Notes: generated by a model not told the origin, from the letters alone. 64,000 bases of DNA from Bos javanicus (GCF_032452875.1 NC_083896.1:4402001-4466000), one strand, 5' to 3'; numbered from the stretch's first letter, positions 1-12,880 are shown. A program made the numbers and translations.

Positions 1-423
1 AGAATGCAGACCATGAGGGGCGAGAGGTGTTGAATTGGTAATGCTCAGAGAATGCGTTTGTCTTAATGTATTTTCCACTCATGTGGCACAAATTGTGCTG
101 CTCTCCATGTTTTTATTATTTCACTGAGGCACATTAGAGATACTGTGTAAGACACCTAAAGGTTCAGTGATTTAACCCAGACATGAGTGTTCAAGATATG
201 AGGTTTCAGCCAATTGAATTTCCTACTCATATATTGCATTTAACAGTTAAATGAAGTTGAATTTGGCTTATGAATACATTGTTTATAACATTTACTCTCA
301 CCATAAACTTCACTTGCATAAACACATTATACATTATTCACCTGTTTCTCTCTATTATTTTTCCATATACTGATGTGAATATGTGAATAACATCACCTTT
401 CCTAAAAAGTGGCTTAAAAATTG
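1..423. other. unassigned AT-rich sequence
   Basis: I see no gene, SINE or LINE that I recognise here. The sequence is AT-rich with stops in all frames. The L1 5' region begins to be recognisable at about 424. Confidence 0.5.
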
Positions 424-1704
424 TTCCTTAAGGAAAGACCAAAATGGTCGAATAGAAGGTTATGGAGCTTACTCCATTTCATGAAGACCTAAAAAATTCA
501 TCCACATGTGGAGAAATTCTCACTGAAAACAAAATGGAGACTAGCAGAAGGACTCTTGTACAACAAAAGCTGTGAGTAAGATCCAGACAGAATCACACAG
601 GAAGGACGAAGCAGTGATCAGGTGACCCCTGGGAGGGGTCACAGAAGAGGAGGGGGATTACAGAGTCTATGAGAGCCTCACAGGGAAGAGAGTACTTCGA
701 GCCACGTGTGGGGCATCTCTGCCCTGGGATCTGACACTGGGAAGACAAGTCCCCTTAGCTGTTTTGAAGACCAACGAAAATAACAGGAAGGCTGTACGAA
801 ACCTACAAACCACTCACAAAAAGCATGCATACACTTGTTTATTCATGAAACAAGGCAGAGGAAGAAATTCAAAACTGCCCAGGACCCGGGCCAATTTCTA
901 GCCTGAACCACACACCCACTCTGGGCCCTTTTGCTCCAGCGCCCAGCTCTAGATTAGGGCATGGTCTGTAGTCACTCAACAAAAGTGCATAATTTGGGGG
1001 ACAGAGCTGACTCAGACTTGAAACAGCACTTGAATGGAGTACAGGCAGCCACTGCTGGGACTTATGCAGACAGCACAACGGGAGTGGTCTGCGACACTGA
1101 CCAGGGCCAGGCCCACTAGAGGCCACACTGTGACACTCACCAGCTACCTGCTCAAGCTGCTCTTGCTCCAGGACTGCTTTGCTCAGGGATGTGGGTACCA
1201 GTGCTGGGTTGGGGAGAGTGCACACATAGAGGGAATGCAATCAGCCAGGACTTGATCATCAGGGCGTCTACTCCAGCAACTGACCCTGCCCTGATAGGGG
1301 GCGGGCACTGGGCAGAGGAGAAGCCCTTGCTCACACCTGGCTCTGGCCCTAGCTATTCCACCTCCAAGCCCACCTCCTGTTAACTGCCAACACATATACA
1401 GGTGTGATATGACTCCAGCTCACTTCAGGTCTAATTCTCCCACCAAAGTCACTGGGCACACAGAGACTGTATAAGGATGCTCTCACACAAGGACTCCTCT
1501 TTAAGGCCTGAATTACTAACTGTTTCTCATTTCAGAGAGAAACAAAGATAAAACAGGAGTATTTATCCCAATTGAAAATAGAAATAGGAAAACCCTAAAA
1601 AAAAAATAAGAATAACTAATTAAATAGAAATAATTTACCAGATAAAGAATTCAAAGCATTAGTGATAACAATGTTAATTAGCGATAAGATTTAGGGAAAA
1701 GAAT
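424..1704 (+). mobile_element. L1 5'UTR and start of ORF1 (segment 1 of a nested L1)
   Basis: This is a G+C-richer block resembling the 5'UTR of older mammalian L1 elements, followed from about 1540 by A-rich ORF1-like sequence including a run like 'gataaagaattcaaagcatt' that is typical of L1 ORF1. Frames are broken throughout. A Bov-tA interrupts it at 1705 and ORF1 resumes at about 1850. The small open frames on both strands at 870-1395 are chance frames in the G+C-rich 5'UTR. I am confident of L1 ORF1 and less so of the exact 5' limit. Confidence 0.6.
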
Positions 1705-1849
1705 GATCCCTGAGTTAGGAAAATCCCCTGGAGAAGAGAATGGCTACTCACTCCAGTATTCTTGCCTGGAGAATTCCATGGACAGAGGAGCCTGGTGGGC
1801 TATAGTCCATGGGGTTGCAAAGAGTTGGATATGACTGAGCAAGTGACAC
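1705..1849 (+). mobile_element. Bov-tA SINE, 5'-truncated
   Basis: The sequence starts in the tRNA-derived part ('gatccctgagttaggaaaat'), then runs through the BovA part 'ggagaagagaatggctactc' and ends with the diagnostic 'gttgcaaagagttgga...gactgagc'. It sits inside L1 ORF1. A short TA-rich repeat follows at 1891-1918. Confidence 0.85.
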
Positions 1850-2113
1850 TTACACTGTCACTTTTTTTCATAAGAAAACAGAGTGAAAAAAAATATATAT
1901 ATATACATATATATATAATAGAGATCTAGAAAACTTAAAAAGTCCTTTGGAATTGAAGAATAAAATAACCAAAAATAAAAACACATTAGAAGAAATTAAC
2001 AAGAGTAGATGATACAGGAGAATGCACAAGTGATCTATAAGATATTCATAGACTAAGGGAACTCATCTAACCAGAAGAGCAAAAAGAAAAAAAAATTTTT
2101 TTAAATAAGAACA
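1850..2113 (+). mobile_element. L1 ORF1 relic (segment 2)
   Basis: A-rich ORF1-like sequence continues the L1 of 424-1704, with 'cttaaaaagtcctttggaat' type text and many indels. It includes a TA microsatellite at about 1891-1918. It ends at the BovB insertion at about 2114. Confidence 0.6.
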
Positions 2114-2936
2114 CTCAAGATTGCTGGGAGAAATATCAATAACCTCAGATATGCAGATGACACTACCCTTATGGCAGAAAGTGAAGAGGAACTCAAAAGC
2201 CTCTTGATGAAAGTGAAAGTGGAGAGTGAAAAAGTTGCTTAAAGCTCAACATTCAGAAAACGAAGATCATGGCATCCGGTCCCATCACTTCATGGGAAAT
2301 AGATGGGGAAACAATGGAAACAGTGTCAGACTTTATTTTTGGGGGCTCCAAAATCACTGCAGATGGTGACTGCAGCCATGAAATTAAAAGATGCTTACTC
2401 CTTGGAAGGAAAGTTATGACCAAGCTAGACAGCATATTCAAAAGCAGAGACATTACTTTGCCAACAAAGGTTGGTCTAGTCCAAGCTATGGTTTTTCCTG
2501 TGGTCATGTATGGATGTGAGAGTTGGACTGTGAAGAAGGCTGAGCGCTGAAGAATTGAAGCTTTTGAACTATGGTGTTGGAGAAGACTCTTGAGAGTCCC
2601 TTGGACTGCAAGGAGATCTAACCAGTCTATTCTGAAGGAGATCAGCCCTGGGATTTCTTTGGAAGGAATGATGCTAAAGCTGAAACTCCAGTACTTTGGC
2701 CACCTCATGCGAAGAGTTGACTCATTGGAAAGGACTCTGATTCTGGGAGGGATTGGGGGCAGGAGGAGAAGGGGACAACAGAGAATGAGATGTCTGGATG
2801 GCATCACTGACTCGATGGATGGGAGTCTGGGTGAACTCCGGGAGTTGGTGATGGACAGGGAGGCCTGGCGTGCTGTGATTCATGGGGTCGCAAAGAGTCG
2901 GACACGACGGAGCGACTGAACTGAACTGAACTGAAC
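2114..2936 (+). mobile_element. BovB (RTE LINE) 3' fragment
   Basis: The fragment is 5'-truncated within the reverse transcriptase: it opens at the YADD region ('cagatatgcagatgacacta') and runs through the C-terminal coding region. It ends in the BovB 3' terminus 'gtcggacacgacggagcgac' plus the short (gaact)n tail typical of RTE elements. Frames at 2269-2550 and 2590-2919 encode parts of the C-terminal region (MYGCESWTVKKAE, then RVPWTARRSNQSIL) but are separated by a stop. The flanks carry similar 'aacactcaag'/'aacatcaag' sequence, a possible imperfect target-site duplication. Confidence 0.92.
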
Positions 2937-4795
2937 AACATCAAGCATACTGACGTTCCAGAAGGGAACACAGAGGGAGACAAAGGGAACTCCAGAGGGA
3001 GACAAAGGTTTTAAAAAATAAAATTGATGAAACTATGGCTGAAAACTTCCTGAACCTGAAGAAGGAAACAGATAACCAGATATAGGAAGACAGAGGGTGC
3101 CAAACACGATAAACCCAAACAAGTGCTCACCAAGATATATTATGATTAGAATGGTGAAAGTTAAAGATAGGATTCTAAAGGCAGCAAGAGAAAACAAAGA
3201 GTCACATACAGGGAACCCACAAACGGCTGTCAGCTGATTTTTCTGCAATAACTTTGCAGGCCAGAAACGAGTGACATGATGTATTTAAAGTGCTGAAAGG
3301 GAAAAGAAAAAAAGAAAAAGGCAACCTAGGATACTCTACTCAGAAAGATTATAACTTTTAATTAAAAGAGAAATAAAGCACTTCTCAGATAAGCAAAAAC
3401 TTTTTTAAAGGGTTCACCAGTACTGAACACTAAATCTATCATAAAGGAAAAGGATCTCTGATTGGAAAAGGAAATGCTATAAGAAGTAGTAAGAATTTAC
3501 AGGAAAGGAAAAATCCCACTAGTAAAGGAAAATATACATTAAATTCTGTATCAACCAGTTAAATAAGCTAGTATGAAGACTGAAAAATAAATTGTAAAAT
3601 CCACTATAACTACAATAAACAGTGAAGGGATAAATATTAAGATGTAAAGTATGGCATTAAAAAAACACTAAATGTGGGAGAATAAACAATGTAAATCTTT
3701 TAGAACGTATTGGAGCTGTAATGGGTGCCAATGTGAAACAAGTATATATAGTTATAGGTCAACATATATGAACTCCATGGTAACTACAAATCAAAAACTT
3801 ACAGTAGATACACAAAAACTAGAGAAAAAGGAACAGAAGAATACCACTAAAGGCAATCATCAAACCACAGGACATAAAGTAAAAGAAAGGAATAGAGAAC
3901 AATAACAACAAAAGCAGAATATAAAAACAAAATGCCAATAAGTACATATATATCAATTATCACTTTAAATGTCAATAAACTAAATGTCAGATCAAAATAG
4001 ACAGGGTGTTGACTGGTTTAAAAAAAAAAAAGCACATGAATTATTTAAATGCTGCTTACAAGAGACTCAGTTCAGGGCTAATGACATACACAGATTGAAA
4101 GTGAGCGGATATTTACACATATTATGCAAATAGAAATGACAAAAAGTTGGGTAGCAACACTTACATCAGAACAAAATCTATAACAGAAGATAAAGAAGGT
4201 CTTTTATAGTGATAAGGGATAAATACAAGAATAATCTATATTTATATCTATCTATATCTAAACCTAATACAGCAGGAACTAAATCTATAAAAGAAATATT
4301 AATAGACATAAAGGGAGAAATTGACAATAATATAAAATAGCACCTACTGGAATTAATAGACATCTGTAGAACTTTCCATCCAAAACAGCACAATACACAA
4401 ACTTCTCAAGAGCCCATTGAATGAAATCCAAAGTAGATCATATACTTGGCTACAAAACATGTCTAAACAAGTTCAAGACAGAAACTATCTCAGGTGTTTT
4501 TTCCAACCACTATGGATTGAAATGAGTAACAATTATAGGAAGGAAAAGTGAAAAACACAAATGTGGAAACTAAACAACATGCTACTATAAAAATCAGTGG
4601 GTCAATGAAGAAATCAAAGAGAAAAATCAGAAAATATACCAAGACAAATGAAAATAAAAAAAGAGCTTTCCAAAATTTAAATGAGAAGTAGTTCTAAGAG
4701 GAGAGTTTACAATGATACAAACCTACCTTAAGAAAGGTAGAAAAAAGAAATAGAAAAATCTTAAAAAAAAAAAAAAAACCTTCCTACTAAGGAAA
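2937..4795 (+). mobile_element. L1 ORF1 C-terminal region and ORF2 endonuclease region (segment 3)
   Basis: This resumes the interrupted L1. At 3120-3420 the text matches the ORF1 end of older L1s (aacaggataaaccc-like, 'gtgctgaaagggaaaagaaa'). From about 3930 the ORF2 endonuclease region is recognisable ('cttacaagagactcag', later 'agacataaagggagaaattg' at 4306-4325). Stops and indels are frequent. It ends at an A-rich run (4760-4780) next to the second BovB. Confidence 0.75.
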
Positions 4796-6625
4796 GAATA
4801 GATTAAAAGTATTAGGTCTGATAGACAGTGTGCCTGAAGAACTATGGACCTATGGAAGGAGGTTCGTGATATTGTACAGAGGCAGTGATCAAGACCATTG
4901 TCAAGAAAAAGAGATGCAAAAAGGCAAAATGGTTGTCTGAGGATTTCTTATAAATATCTGGGAAAAGAAGAGAATCTAAAGGCAAAAGAGAAAAGGAAAG
5001 ATACACCCATTTGAATGTAGAGTTCCAAAGAATAGCGAGAGACAAGAAAGCCTTTTTCAGTGATCAACGAAAAAAAATAGAGGAAAACAATAGAATGGGA
5101 AAGACTAGAGATCTCTTCAAGAAAATTAGAGATATCAAGGGAATATTTCATGTAAAGATGGGCACAATAAAGAATAGAAATGGTATGGACCTAACAGAAG
5201 CAAAAGATATTAAGAAAAGGTGGCAGGAATACACAGAAGAACTATACAAAAAAGATCTTCATGAACCAGAAGACCACGAAGGTGTGATCACTCACCTAGG
5301 GCCAGACATCCTGGAATGTGAAGTCAAGTGGGCCTTAGGAAGCATCACTACAAATAAAGGTAGTGGAGGTAATGGAATTCCAGTTGAGCTATTTCAAATC
5401 CTGAAAGACGATGCCAGCAAATTTGGAAAACTCAGCAGTGGCCACAGGACTGGAAAAGGTCAGTTTTCATTCCAGTCCCAAAGAAAGGCAATGCCAAAGA
5501 ACACTCAAACTACCGCACAATTTCACTCATCTCACACGTTAGCAAAGTAATGCTCAAAATTCTCCAAGCCAGACTTCAATAATACAAGAACTGTGAACTT
5601 CCAGATATTCAAGCTGAATTTAGAAAAGGTAGAGAAACCAGAGATCAAATTGTCAAGATCTATTGGATCACAGAAAAAGCAAGAGAGTTCCAGAAAAACA
5701 TCTATTTCTCCTTTATTGACTATGCCAAAGCCTTTGACTGTGTGGATCACAACAAACTGTTGAAAATTCTTAAAAAGATGTGAATACCAGACCACCTGAC
5801 CTGCCTTTTGAGAAATCTGTATGCAGGTCAAGAAGCAACAGTTAGAACCAGACATGGAACAAACTGGTTCCAAATCAGGAAAGGAGTACCTGGAGGCTGT
5901 ATATTGTCACCCTGCTTATTTAACTTACATGCAGAGTACATCATGATAGATGCTGGGCTGGATGAAGCACAAGCTGGAATCAAATTTGCTGGGAAAAATA
6001 TCAATAATCTCAGGTATGCAGATGACACCACCTTTATGGCAGAAAGTGAAGAACTAAAGCGCCTCTTGATGAAAGTGAAAGAAGAGAGTGAAAAAGTTGG
6101 CTTAAAACTCAACAAAGTTATGACCAACTTATATAGCATATTAACAAGCGGAGATATTACTTAATCAACAAAGGTCCATCTAGTCAAATCTTGGTTTTTC
6201 CAGTAGTCATGTGTTGATGTGAGAGCTGGACTATAAAGAAAGCTGAGTGCCAAAGAATTGATGCTTTTGACTGTGGTGTTGGAGAAGACTCTTGAGAGTC
6301 CCTTGGAATACAGGGAGATCCAACCAGTCTATCCTAAAGGAAATCAGTCCTGAATATTCATTGGAAGGACTGATGTTGAAGCGGAAACTCCAATACTTTG
6401 GCCACCTGATGCAAATAATTGACTCATTTGAAAAGCCCCTGATGCTGGGAAAGATTGAAGGCAGGAGGAGAAGCGGACAACACAAGATGAGATGGTTGGA
6501 TCACTGACTAGATGGACATGAGTTTGAGCAAACTCCGAAAATTGGTGATGGACAGGGAAGCCTGGTGTGCTGCAGTACATGGGTTCGCAAAGAGTCAGAC
6601 GTGACCAACAACTGAACTGAACTGA
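4796..6625 (+). mobile_element. BovB LINE, 5'-truncated with internal deletions
   Basis: BovB starts in the region upstream of the reverse transcriptase and runs to the (gaact)n tail. Reading frame 5011-5550 encodes the linker and RT start (residues RNGMDLTEAKDIKKRWQEYTE, then GSGGNGIPVELFQ). Frame 5808-6164 encodes RKGVPGGCILSPCLFNL and the catalytic NLRYADDTTFMAES. Compared with other copies in the window it lacks about 25 bp near 5413 and about 185 bp near 6114, where 'aaactcaac' jumps to 'aaagttatgacc'. It cannot encode a working enzyme. Confidence 0.92.
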
Positions 6626-6766
6626 TGGAAGGTAATTAGGAAAAAAAAAAAAAAAAGGAAGTAAAGGAAGAGACAGAGAAAATCTATGAAACCAAGGACT
6701 ATTTTTTTGAAAAGACAAACAAAATTGATATGCCTTTAGCCAAGTTCATCAAGAAAAAAAAGTGTG

Positions 6767-6803
<37 letters not shown>

Positions 6804-7480
6804 CAGAGGACCTAACCAAAATAAGAATTAAAAGAGGAGACATGACAACCAAAATTACAGAGATTCCAAAAATTTTTAGGATACTGCAAATGGTTATATA
6901 TCAGCAAATTGGACAACCTGGAAGAAATGGACACAATTCAAGAAACATATAATTTTCTAAGACGGAATGAGAATGAAATAGACAATATTAACACATTGAT
7001 CACTAGTAGTGAAACTGAATTTGTATTGAAAAAGAAAAAACTCCAAAAGCAAAAAGAAGTCCAGGACCAGACAGCTTCATAAGGGAATTTTACCAAACTT
7101 ATAAAGAAAAGTTAATACCCATCCTTCTCAAATTATCCAAAAAATTGAAGAGCAGGGAATACTCCCAAATTCATTCTTTGAAGCCACAATTCTGTAAATC
7201 TAACACAGAAAAGACACTACAAAAAAGAAAATTAAAAGCTAATGTCTTTAATGAATAGAGATTAAAAAGCCTCAACAAAATGCAAGCAATCCTAATTCTA
7301 CAATATAAAAAGAACCATATACCATAAATAAGCAGGATTTATTCCAAGGATGCAAGGATGGTTCAATAACTGCAAATCAACCAATGTGATACACCCATTA
7401 ACAAAGTGAGGGCTAAAAATTATTTGATCATCTCAATAGATGCAAAAAAACATTTGACAAAATTAAATATTCATCACAGG
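6626..7480 (+). mobile_element. L1 ORF2 reverse transcriptase relic (segment 4)
   Basis: This is the last segment of the nested L1. It has ORF2-like runs 'agccaagttcatcaagaaaa', 'caaattggacaacctgga' and, near the end, 'catctcaatagatgcaaaaa' followed by 'catttgacaaaatt'. A TA repeat (6768-6797) sits inside it. The L1 stops within the RT region at about 7480 with no poly-A, so its 3' end has been lost. Confidence 0.75.
6768..6797. repeat. (TA)n microsatellite
   Basis: An almost pure TA run of about 30 bp lies within decayed L1 ORF2. Confidence 0.9.
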
Positions 7481-8304
7481 AAGCTACCTTCCTTTGTGCT
7501 ACGGGGTTCTTTCTCCTAGGGACCCAGCTATTAATATCTTTTTAATCAGTGGTTTCTAGATCTGAAAGTCAATTCAGGTTTTGGAACTGAAGGGATCATA
7601 ACTTTTTGTTCTTTTAATAATTGTCTGTTCTTTCATTCCAGAAGCTTTTTGTTTGTTTGTTTGTTTGATTTTTAAATAAATGTTAGACTGCCAATGAAAG
7701 TGCTATTTATCAAATTTACTTATATAGATGCCAAATTCTATTAACCACCTCAACTCTTCACAGGTCAAACCCCCTTGGCTGCTCTTTGATGTTGTCAGTT
7801 TTTATAGTAATTGCATAGTCCTTGTTTCTGGTTATTATAGTGTGACTACTTGGCCTCTATTCCTTTGGAATTTCCTTGTCTCCGTGTGTGTTAATGGGAG
7901 GCTAAGTGATTCTTCTACAACTATCCTTGGATTGCAGAGAATTATCACAGAATTTCATAGTGATAACAGTGTCATTTCCCTCATTTTATTCCTGATGCCT
8001 TTGGTCACTGATACGTACCCAAGACTTCTACTAGAAAATAGCACACTGGTGGAACTTCTAGTTTTACATCATGTGTACTTTCCAACATGCCCACTTCCCT
8101 TAACTGCTTTATGTCTTCCACTATTATGTATCAGGACAACTTAGATATTTCTACTACAGTGAGTATGATTTGTCCAGGCTTCTAAGAGCCAGTCCAATGG
8201 TGAATTTACCTCATCACCTTAGATCACTAACAGTGTGTTAAATATATATCAAAGAAATATCCCTTATACAAAAAATTCTTTATTATCTAGTCTTACACTT
8301 TGGC
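7481..8304. other. unassigned sequence
   Basis: I recognise no repeat or gene. It contains a (tttg)n run at about 7649-7668 and an open frame at 7728-8144 (138 codons, plus strand) with no motif I know. It lies directly beyond the broken end of the L1. Confidence 0.4.
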
Positions 8305-8314
8305 CTCATTGTTT

Positions 8315-8505
8315 GAAAGTGAAAGTTGCTCAGTCATGTCGGACTCTCTGCAACCCCATGGACTATATAGTCCATGGAATTCTCCAAGCTAGAATACTGG
8401 AGTGAGTAGCCTTTCCCTTCTCCAGGGGATCTTCCCAAGCTAGAGATCGAACCCAGGTCTCCTGCATTGCAGGTGGATTCTTTACCAGCTGAGCCACAAG
8501 GTAAG
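8315..8505 (-). mobile_element. Bov-tA SINE with 10-bp target-site duplication
   Basis: The antisense SINE reads 'gaaagttgctcagtcatgtc' to the tRNA-derived end 'ttaccagctgagccacaagg'. Direct repeats 'ctcattgttt' at 8305-8314 and 8506-8515 flank it exactly, as expected for target-primed insertion. Confidence 0.93.
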
Positions 8506-8515
8506 CTCATTGTTT

Positions 8516-11500
8516 AAGAACCCTTAAAATCCAGTCCTAGAAGTATACCCTCAGTTCATATAAACTCCTTTTTGAAATTATTTACATAGCTTCTTTCCTC
8601 AGTTACCAGAACCAATGTATCCACAGTCAAATTATACTGGGATTTAACCCTTATTTTTGGCCTGGAAGCTAGGAAAGGTGATGGGAGAATGACCCTGAGT
8701 GGGGTATGTATTGCCTTATGAGGAAGCAGCTTCTGCAACCTATTCCAGAACAAGAATTACCTGCTTGTTCCAAGGGAACTGTTGACCACAACCACAAAAG
8801 TTCTAGGTGAGTGTAGGTGGTTGGAAAGTCAGAATTCTTAGAGATTTCCATTCACGTGTCCTTTTCTGAGTTTCCAGGATCATATATTTTCCCCACTATG
8901 ACCATCATCATTATATTACAGATCCACATTGAATGAGCATTCAAATGTCTTTGTAACTCTGTGACTTAACAAATAGGTCTTTAGTCTTCCATTCAATTGC
9001 ATTCATCCATCCTTTCACTCCTGGTGATGAGGTCTTCTCTGTAAGCTACCACCAAAGTTTTCTAGTTCTTATTTAGACATTATCAGCATTTGGTTTATTT
9101 TCCTTCCGTGGGGCATGAATACAATTTAGTAGTAATCATCCAATTCCTCCCTCCTTACAGACATCATTGTCTCTATTTTATTCAAAATAGCTGCATCAAC
9201 ACACCTGTCACAGCATTACCCTCTTATGAGCAGAAGGTGGACATTTCATATCCACTCAACTGTCATTTTTTGAACATTTTTTTCCCTAAGTCAGCCCTCT
9301 AGATCCTATCCAAATGTCTAGAGTAAATCAGAGATAAGAATGCTAGTCCATAATAAGTTTGAAATGAGAATAGATATTGTAAGTGCTTTCAGAATTGAGT
9401 TGTGGGTTATATATATCTTAGCAATATCTTCAGGAGATATTGTTACATAACCAGAACATGGTACCTGGAGTGAAAGGAAAGAGTCTACTACACGCATCTC
9501 AGATTCACCTGACAATTTTGTTGGACATTATAGCAAGGTGTATCTGAATGCCTCAAGTAAAGCAGAGTTCATGATGTTAGTCCAGGATAGTTTATTGGAA
9601 ATATAGGCACATCTATCCATATAGATTTATTAGGCTGCCACATCTCTTCAATCCATATTTACAATACAGTGATAAATACCTACATAGAGGAAGAGGGTCC
9701 AGAAGCCCTTGTTGGGCTGGATTAATATGGTTCATGTATCTGAAAAAGCTCCTCAGCAATGATCTCCTTAAAAGAGGAATGAACAAACTGGAGAATTTTC
9801 TCAGATACATTTAATGAATGCCATGATAAGATTATAATCTGGGTGTATATGATCCCTAAATGATGTCCTTAATTGGTATTATCCTACAATGACTCTTACT
9901 ATAAAGAAGCAATAAGAGTTTTCTAGTTTGAAAGTGACCACAAATGTAATCTCCCCAAACAAGTGAAGAATTTATTGAAGAAGATCACAATTGCAAATAT
10001 GGAAGTTTGTTAGGTGCAAAAATCTAAATAGTCATATAGATAACTGAAAACCCTGAGAATCTGGGTACAGAGCAGTGGATGAAAAGAGCTTTATGACCAG
10101 TAGTGTTTACTTGTCCTCCACTGAATGTTAATGGCTTTAATTGCTATAAGCACTTGCATCATGATCCTTCTGATAATATTCAGGAACAGTTGTAATAAAT
10201 CTACCTATAAGTAAGAACAAACATGTATTATCCTAAATCTCACAACTGAACCATTCTTATTCACATAAAGATTTAGAGTTCTAGACAACAAATACAGTAA
10301 AAAGCAAAGGATATATTTAAAAATTTAGTGAGATCAGATGGGAGTGATAAAGGAAGAAGAGACAAATTGATTATTCCAACAATGATAGAAATAAAGGCCC
10401 AATCTCAGGGATCTATAAAGCAAAAGGAAATGAATTTCTATGTGTGAAGTAGTTACATATGCAGTTACAGAAAACCATTCTACATTCTTAAAGGTTTAGT
10501 ACAATAGAGATTAACTTCTTTTCTTACATCACAATCTAAGTAGCTGTTATGCGTGACTTTCCAAGTGGTGACTGAGAGGTTCAGGTTGCTTTTGTCAAGT
10601 GCTTTTGCCATGCCCTGGGCCTTTTCTAAACCCTCCATCTCAACTGTCCAAAGAATAAGCAAGGAGAAATCATATTCAGAGATTATCATAGGATATTACA
10701 AAATATGATCCCGCAAGTGATATCCCTGTCTCCAATCCATAACCTACTGCACAACGTTTCATGTGCCCTGATGTAGAATTTGTTTTTATCACATCAAGAA
10801 CCTAAAACTACTTTGTGTGAGAAAGTTGAATTGAAATAAAATATAGGAATGCGATGAAGATGAGAATGAATCATAAGTATGGGGGCAGAATTAGAAGAAG
10901 ATATATTTTAAATTGGCTAAATGTGAAATTTCAAACCAGACGTACAGCTGATAGATGAAAAGAAGATAGAAAGAAGCATGCCCAGAAACATCGATATGGA
11001 ACATATAAGGTGAATATATGGTGTTGTGCCAGCATTATTAAGAGTTCTGTAATTGACTATAAACACTTATTTCTGAAAAACGAAGCTAAAATTCAAAATC
11101 AATCATTTTGGTTATAAATTTATAATTACAATTGTGATAATTAAGCTTGTGCTACATTTTAAAAGCATGTTTACTTTTTTTTTTTTAATCACAAACTCCT
11201 GTGAAAAGCTAGTGAAAACTGGAACCTCTACTTAGAAAACTGAGAACATACCTATTTACAAAAATCTCTACTCAATTTCTGTGAAACCCCAAGTATTTCA
11301 AATTCTAAGAAGATGATTTTTCTGTTTTAGGATACAAACAAAGACAAAACAAACTACAAATTTTACTTGAGGTGCATGTCAATGTAAAAAGCACTAAACT
11401 CTCTTTATGCTAGGAGAATGTGAATGTTCATCAAAATATTTTCAATCACAATTTAGATTAAGGGATAGCTCCCAGGATAAAATTATTGTATTCTCAAAAA

Positions 11501-11594
11501 ATCTGGTATCCATAGGATTGAGGAACCAACTGGTCTTTTTCCAAATTAGCACTAATTCTTCTACTGATTAAAAATAATGTTTTAGAGAAACCAC
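8516..11594. other. unassigned sequence, possibly decayed retroelement
   Basis: There are about 3 kb without a recognised SINE, LINE or exon. Short frames on both strands (for example 9090-9302 plus, 9613-9810 minus) lack known motifs. The even composition and lack of poly-A or terminal repeats leave its origin open. It could be unique sequence or a very old repeat. Confidence 0.4.
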
Positions 11595-11870
11595 AACAGA
11601 GAAGATCTACAGATGTCAAATAAGCATATGAAAAGATTCTGTACATAATCCACAGTATGTCATCAGGGAAACGCAAACTGAAACAATGAGATACCACTGC
11701 TCACTTAAGAGAATGTAGGAAGTCCAGAACATTGACAACACCAAATGCAGCAAGGACGCAGAGCAGAAAATAAATAAAAACAAAGGAAACAAAAGAAAAT
11801 CATTCTTTGAATGAAAGGTTAGTGTTTTCCTTCAAAACTAAACATATTCTTACTATATGATCCAGCAACT
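11595..11870 (+). mobile_element. old L1M 3' region, part 1
   Basis: Text such as 'ataagcatatgaaaagattc', 'catcagggaaacgcaaactg' and 'atgagataccactgct' is the hallmark of L1 ORF2 3' end/3'UTR sequence in older mammalian L1s. It reaches 'tatgatccagcaact', where a Bov-tA is inserted. Confidence 0.75.
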
Positions 11871-12190
11871 GTGAAAGTGAAAGTTGCTCATTCGTGTGTG
11901 ACTCTTTGCAACCCCATGGACTATACAGTCCATGGAATTCTCTAGACCAGAATACGGGAGTGGGTAGCCTTTCCCTTCTCCAGGGGATCTTCCCAATCCA
12001 GGGATCAAACCTAGGTCTCCCACATTGCAGGCAGATTCTTTACCAGCTGAGCCAGAAGAGAAGCCCAAGAATACTGGTGTGGGTACCCTATCCCTTCTCC
12101 AGTGGGTCTTCCTGACCCAGGAACTAAACCAGGGTCTCCTGCATTGCAGGCAGATTCTTTATCAACTGAGGTATCAGGAAAGCCAAAAGA
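11871..12190 (-). mobile_element. Bov-tA SINE with a second tRNA-derived unit
   Basis: The antisense BovA part ('gaaagttgctcattcgtgtg') is followed by a complete tRNA-derived head ending 'ccagctgagccagaag', then by a second partial BovA/tRNA unit ('agaatactggtgtgggtacc' to about 12185). The same double-headed structure recurs at 50262-50576, so it looks like a SINE subfamily rather than a local accident. Confidence 0.88.
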
Positions 12191-12880
12191 AGCCAGAAGT
12201 TTCCCCAAAAGATTAAACTTATATCCACAACATTACTTATGTCCACACAAAAACATGCATATAAATGTTTGCAGCAGTTTTGTTCATAATTCCCACAATT
12301 TGGAAGCAACAGATATACACTTCATTAGGGAAATGGCTGAATAAACTGTGGTGCATTCAGACAATGTAATATTGTTCACTACTAAAAAGGCATGTGCTAT
12401 CAAGCCATGAAAAGACAGAGGAATCTTATACGCGTATTATTAAATGACAGAAGCCAATATGAAAAAGCTATTATATGCTTCCAACTATATGAAATTCAGG
12501 AAAATGAAAGATTGGAGACAGTAGAAAGATCAGTGGCTGCCAGCGCTTGGCTGGTGGGAGGAGAAGGATGAACAGGAGGCTCACAGAGGACTTCTCAGGG
12601 CAGTTGAAATACCATGTATGACACCATCATAGTGGGTACATGTCATTATATATTTAACCACATAGAATGTACAACACCAAGAGTGAATTCTAATGTAAAA
12701 CATTGGCTTTGGGTGATTATGATGTGTGACTTGCAGCTTCATCAATTGTAGCAAACGTACCACTCTATTGGGAGATGCTGACAAGGAGGAGGCTGTGCTT
12801 GTGGGGGGGAATCTCTGTACCTTCCTCTGTTTACCTGGGAATATAAAATCCCTTTAAGAAGCCTTTTAAAAATAATGTTT
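12191..12880 (+). mobile_element. old L1M 3'UTR, part 2
   Basis: This continues the L1M of 11595-11870: 'catgcatataaatgtttgca', 'ccatgaaaagacagaggaat', 'aagatcagtggctgcc', 'gtacaacaccaagagtgaat' and 'aatctctgtaccttcctctg'. A homologous copy lies at 57503-58190. Confidence 0.8.

Noticed and set aside
869..1395. cluster of overlapping open frames on both strands
   Set aside because: They lie in the G+C-richer L1 5'UTR, where stops are rare in all frames; nothing is conserved.
7728..8144. 138-codon plus-strand open frame, hydrophobic
   Set aside because: The hydrophobicity follows from T-rich codons; no family resemblance or start context was seen.
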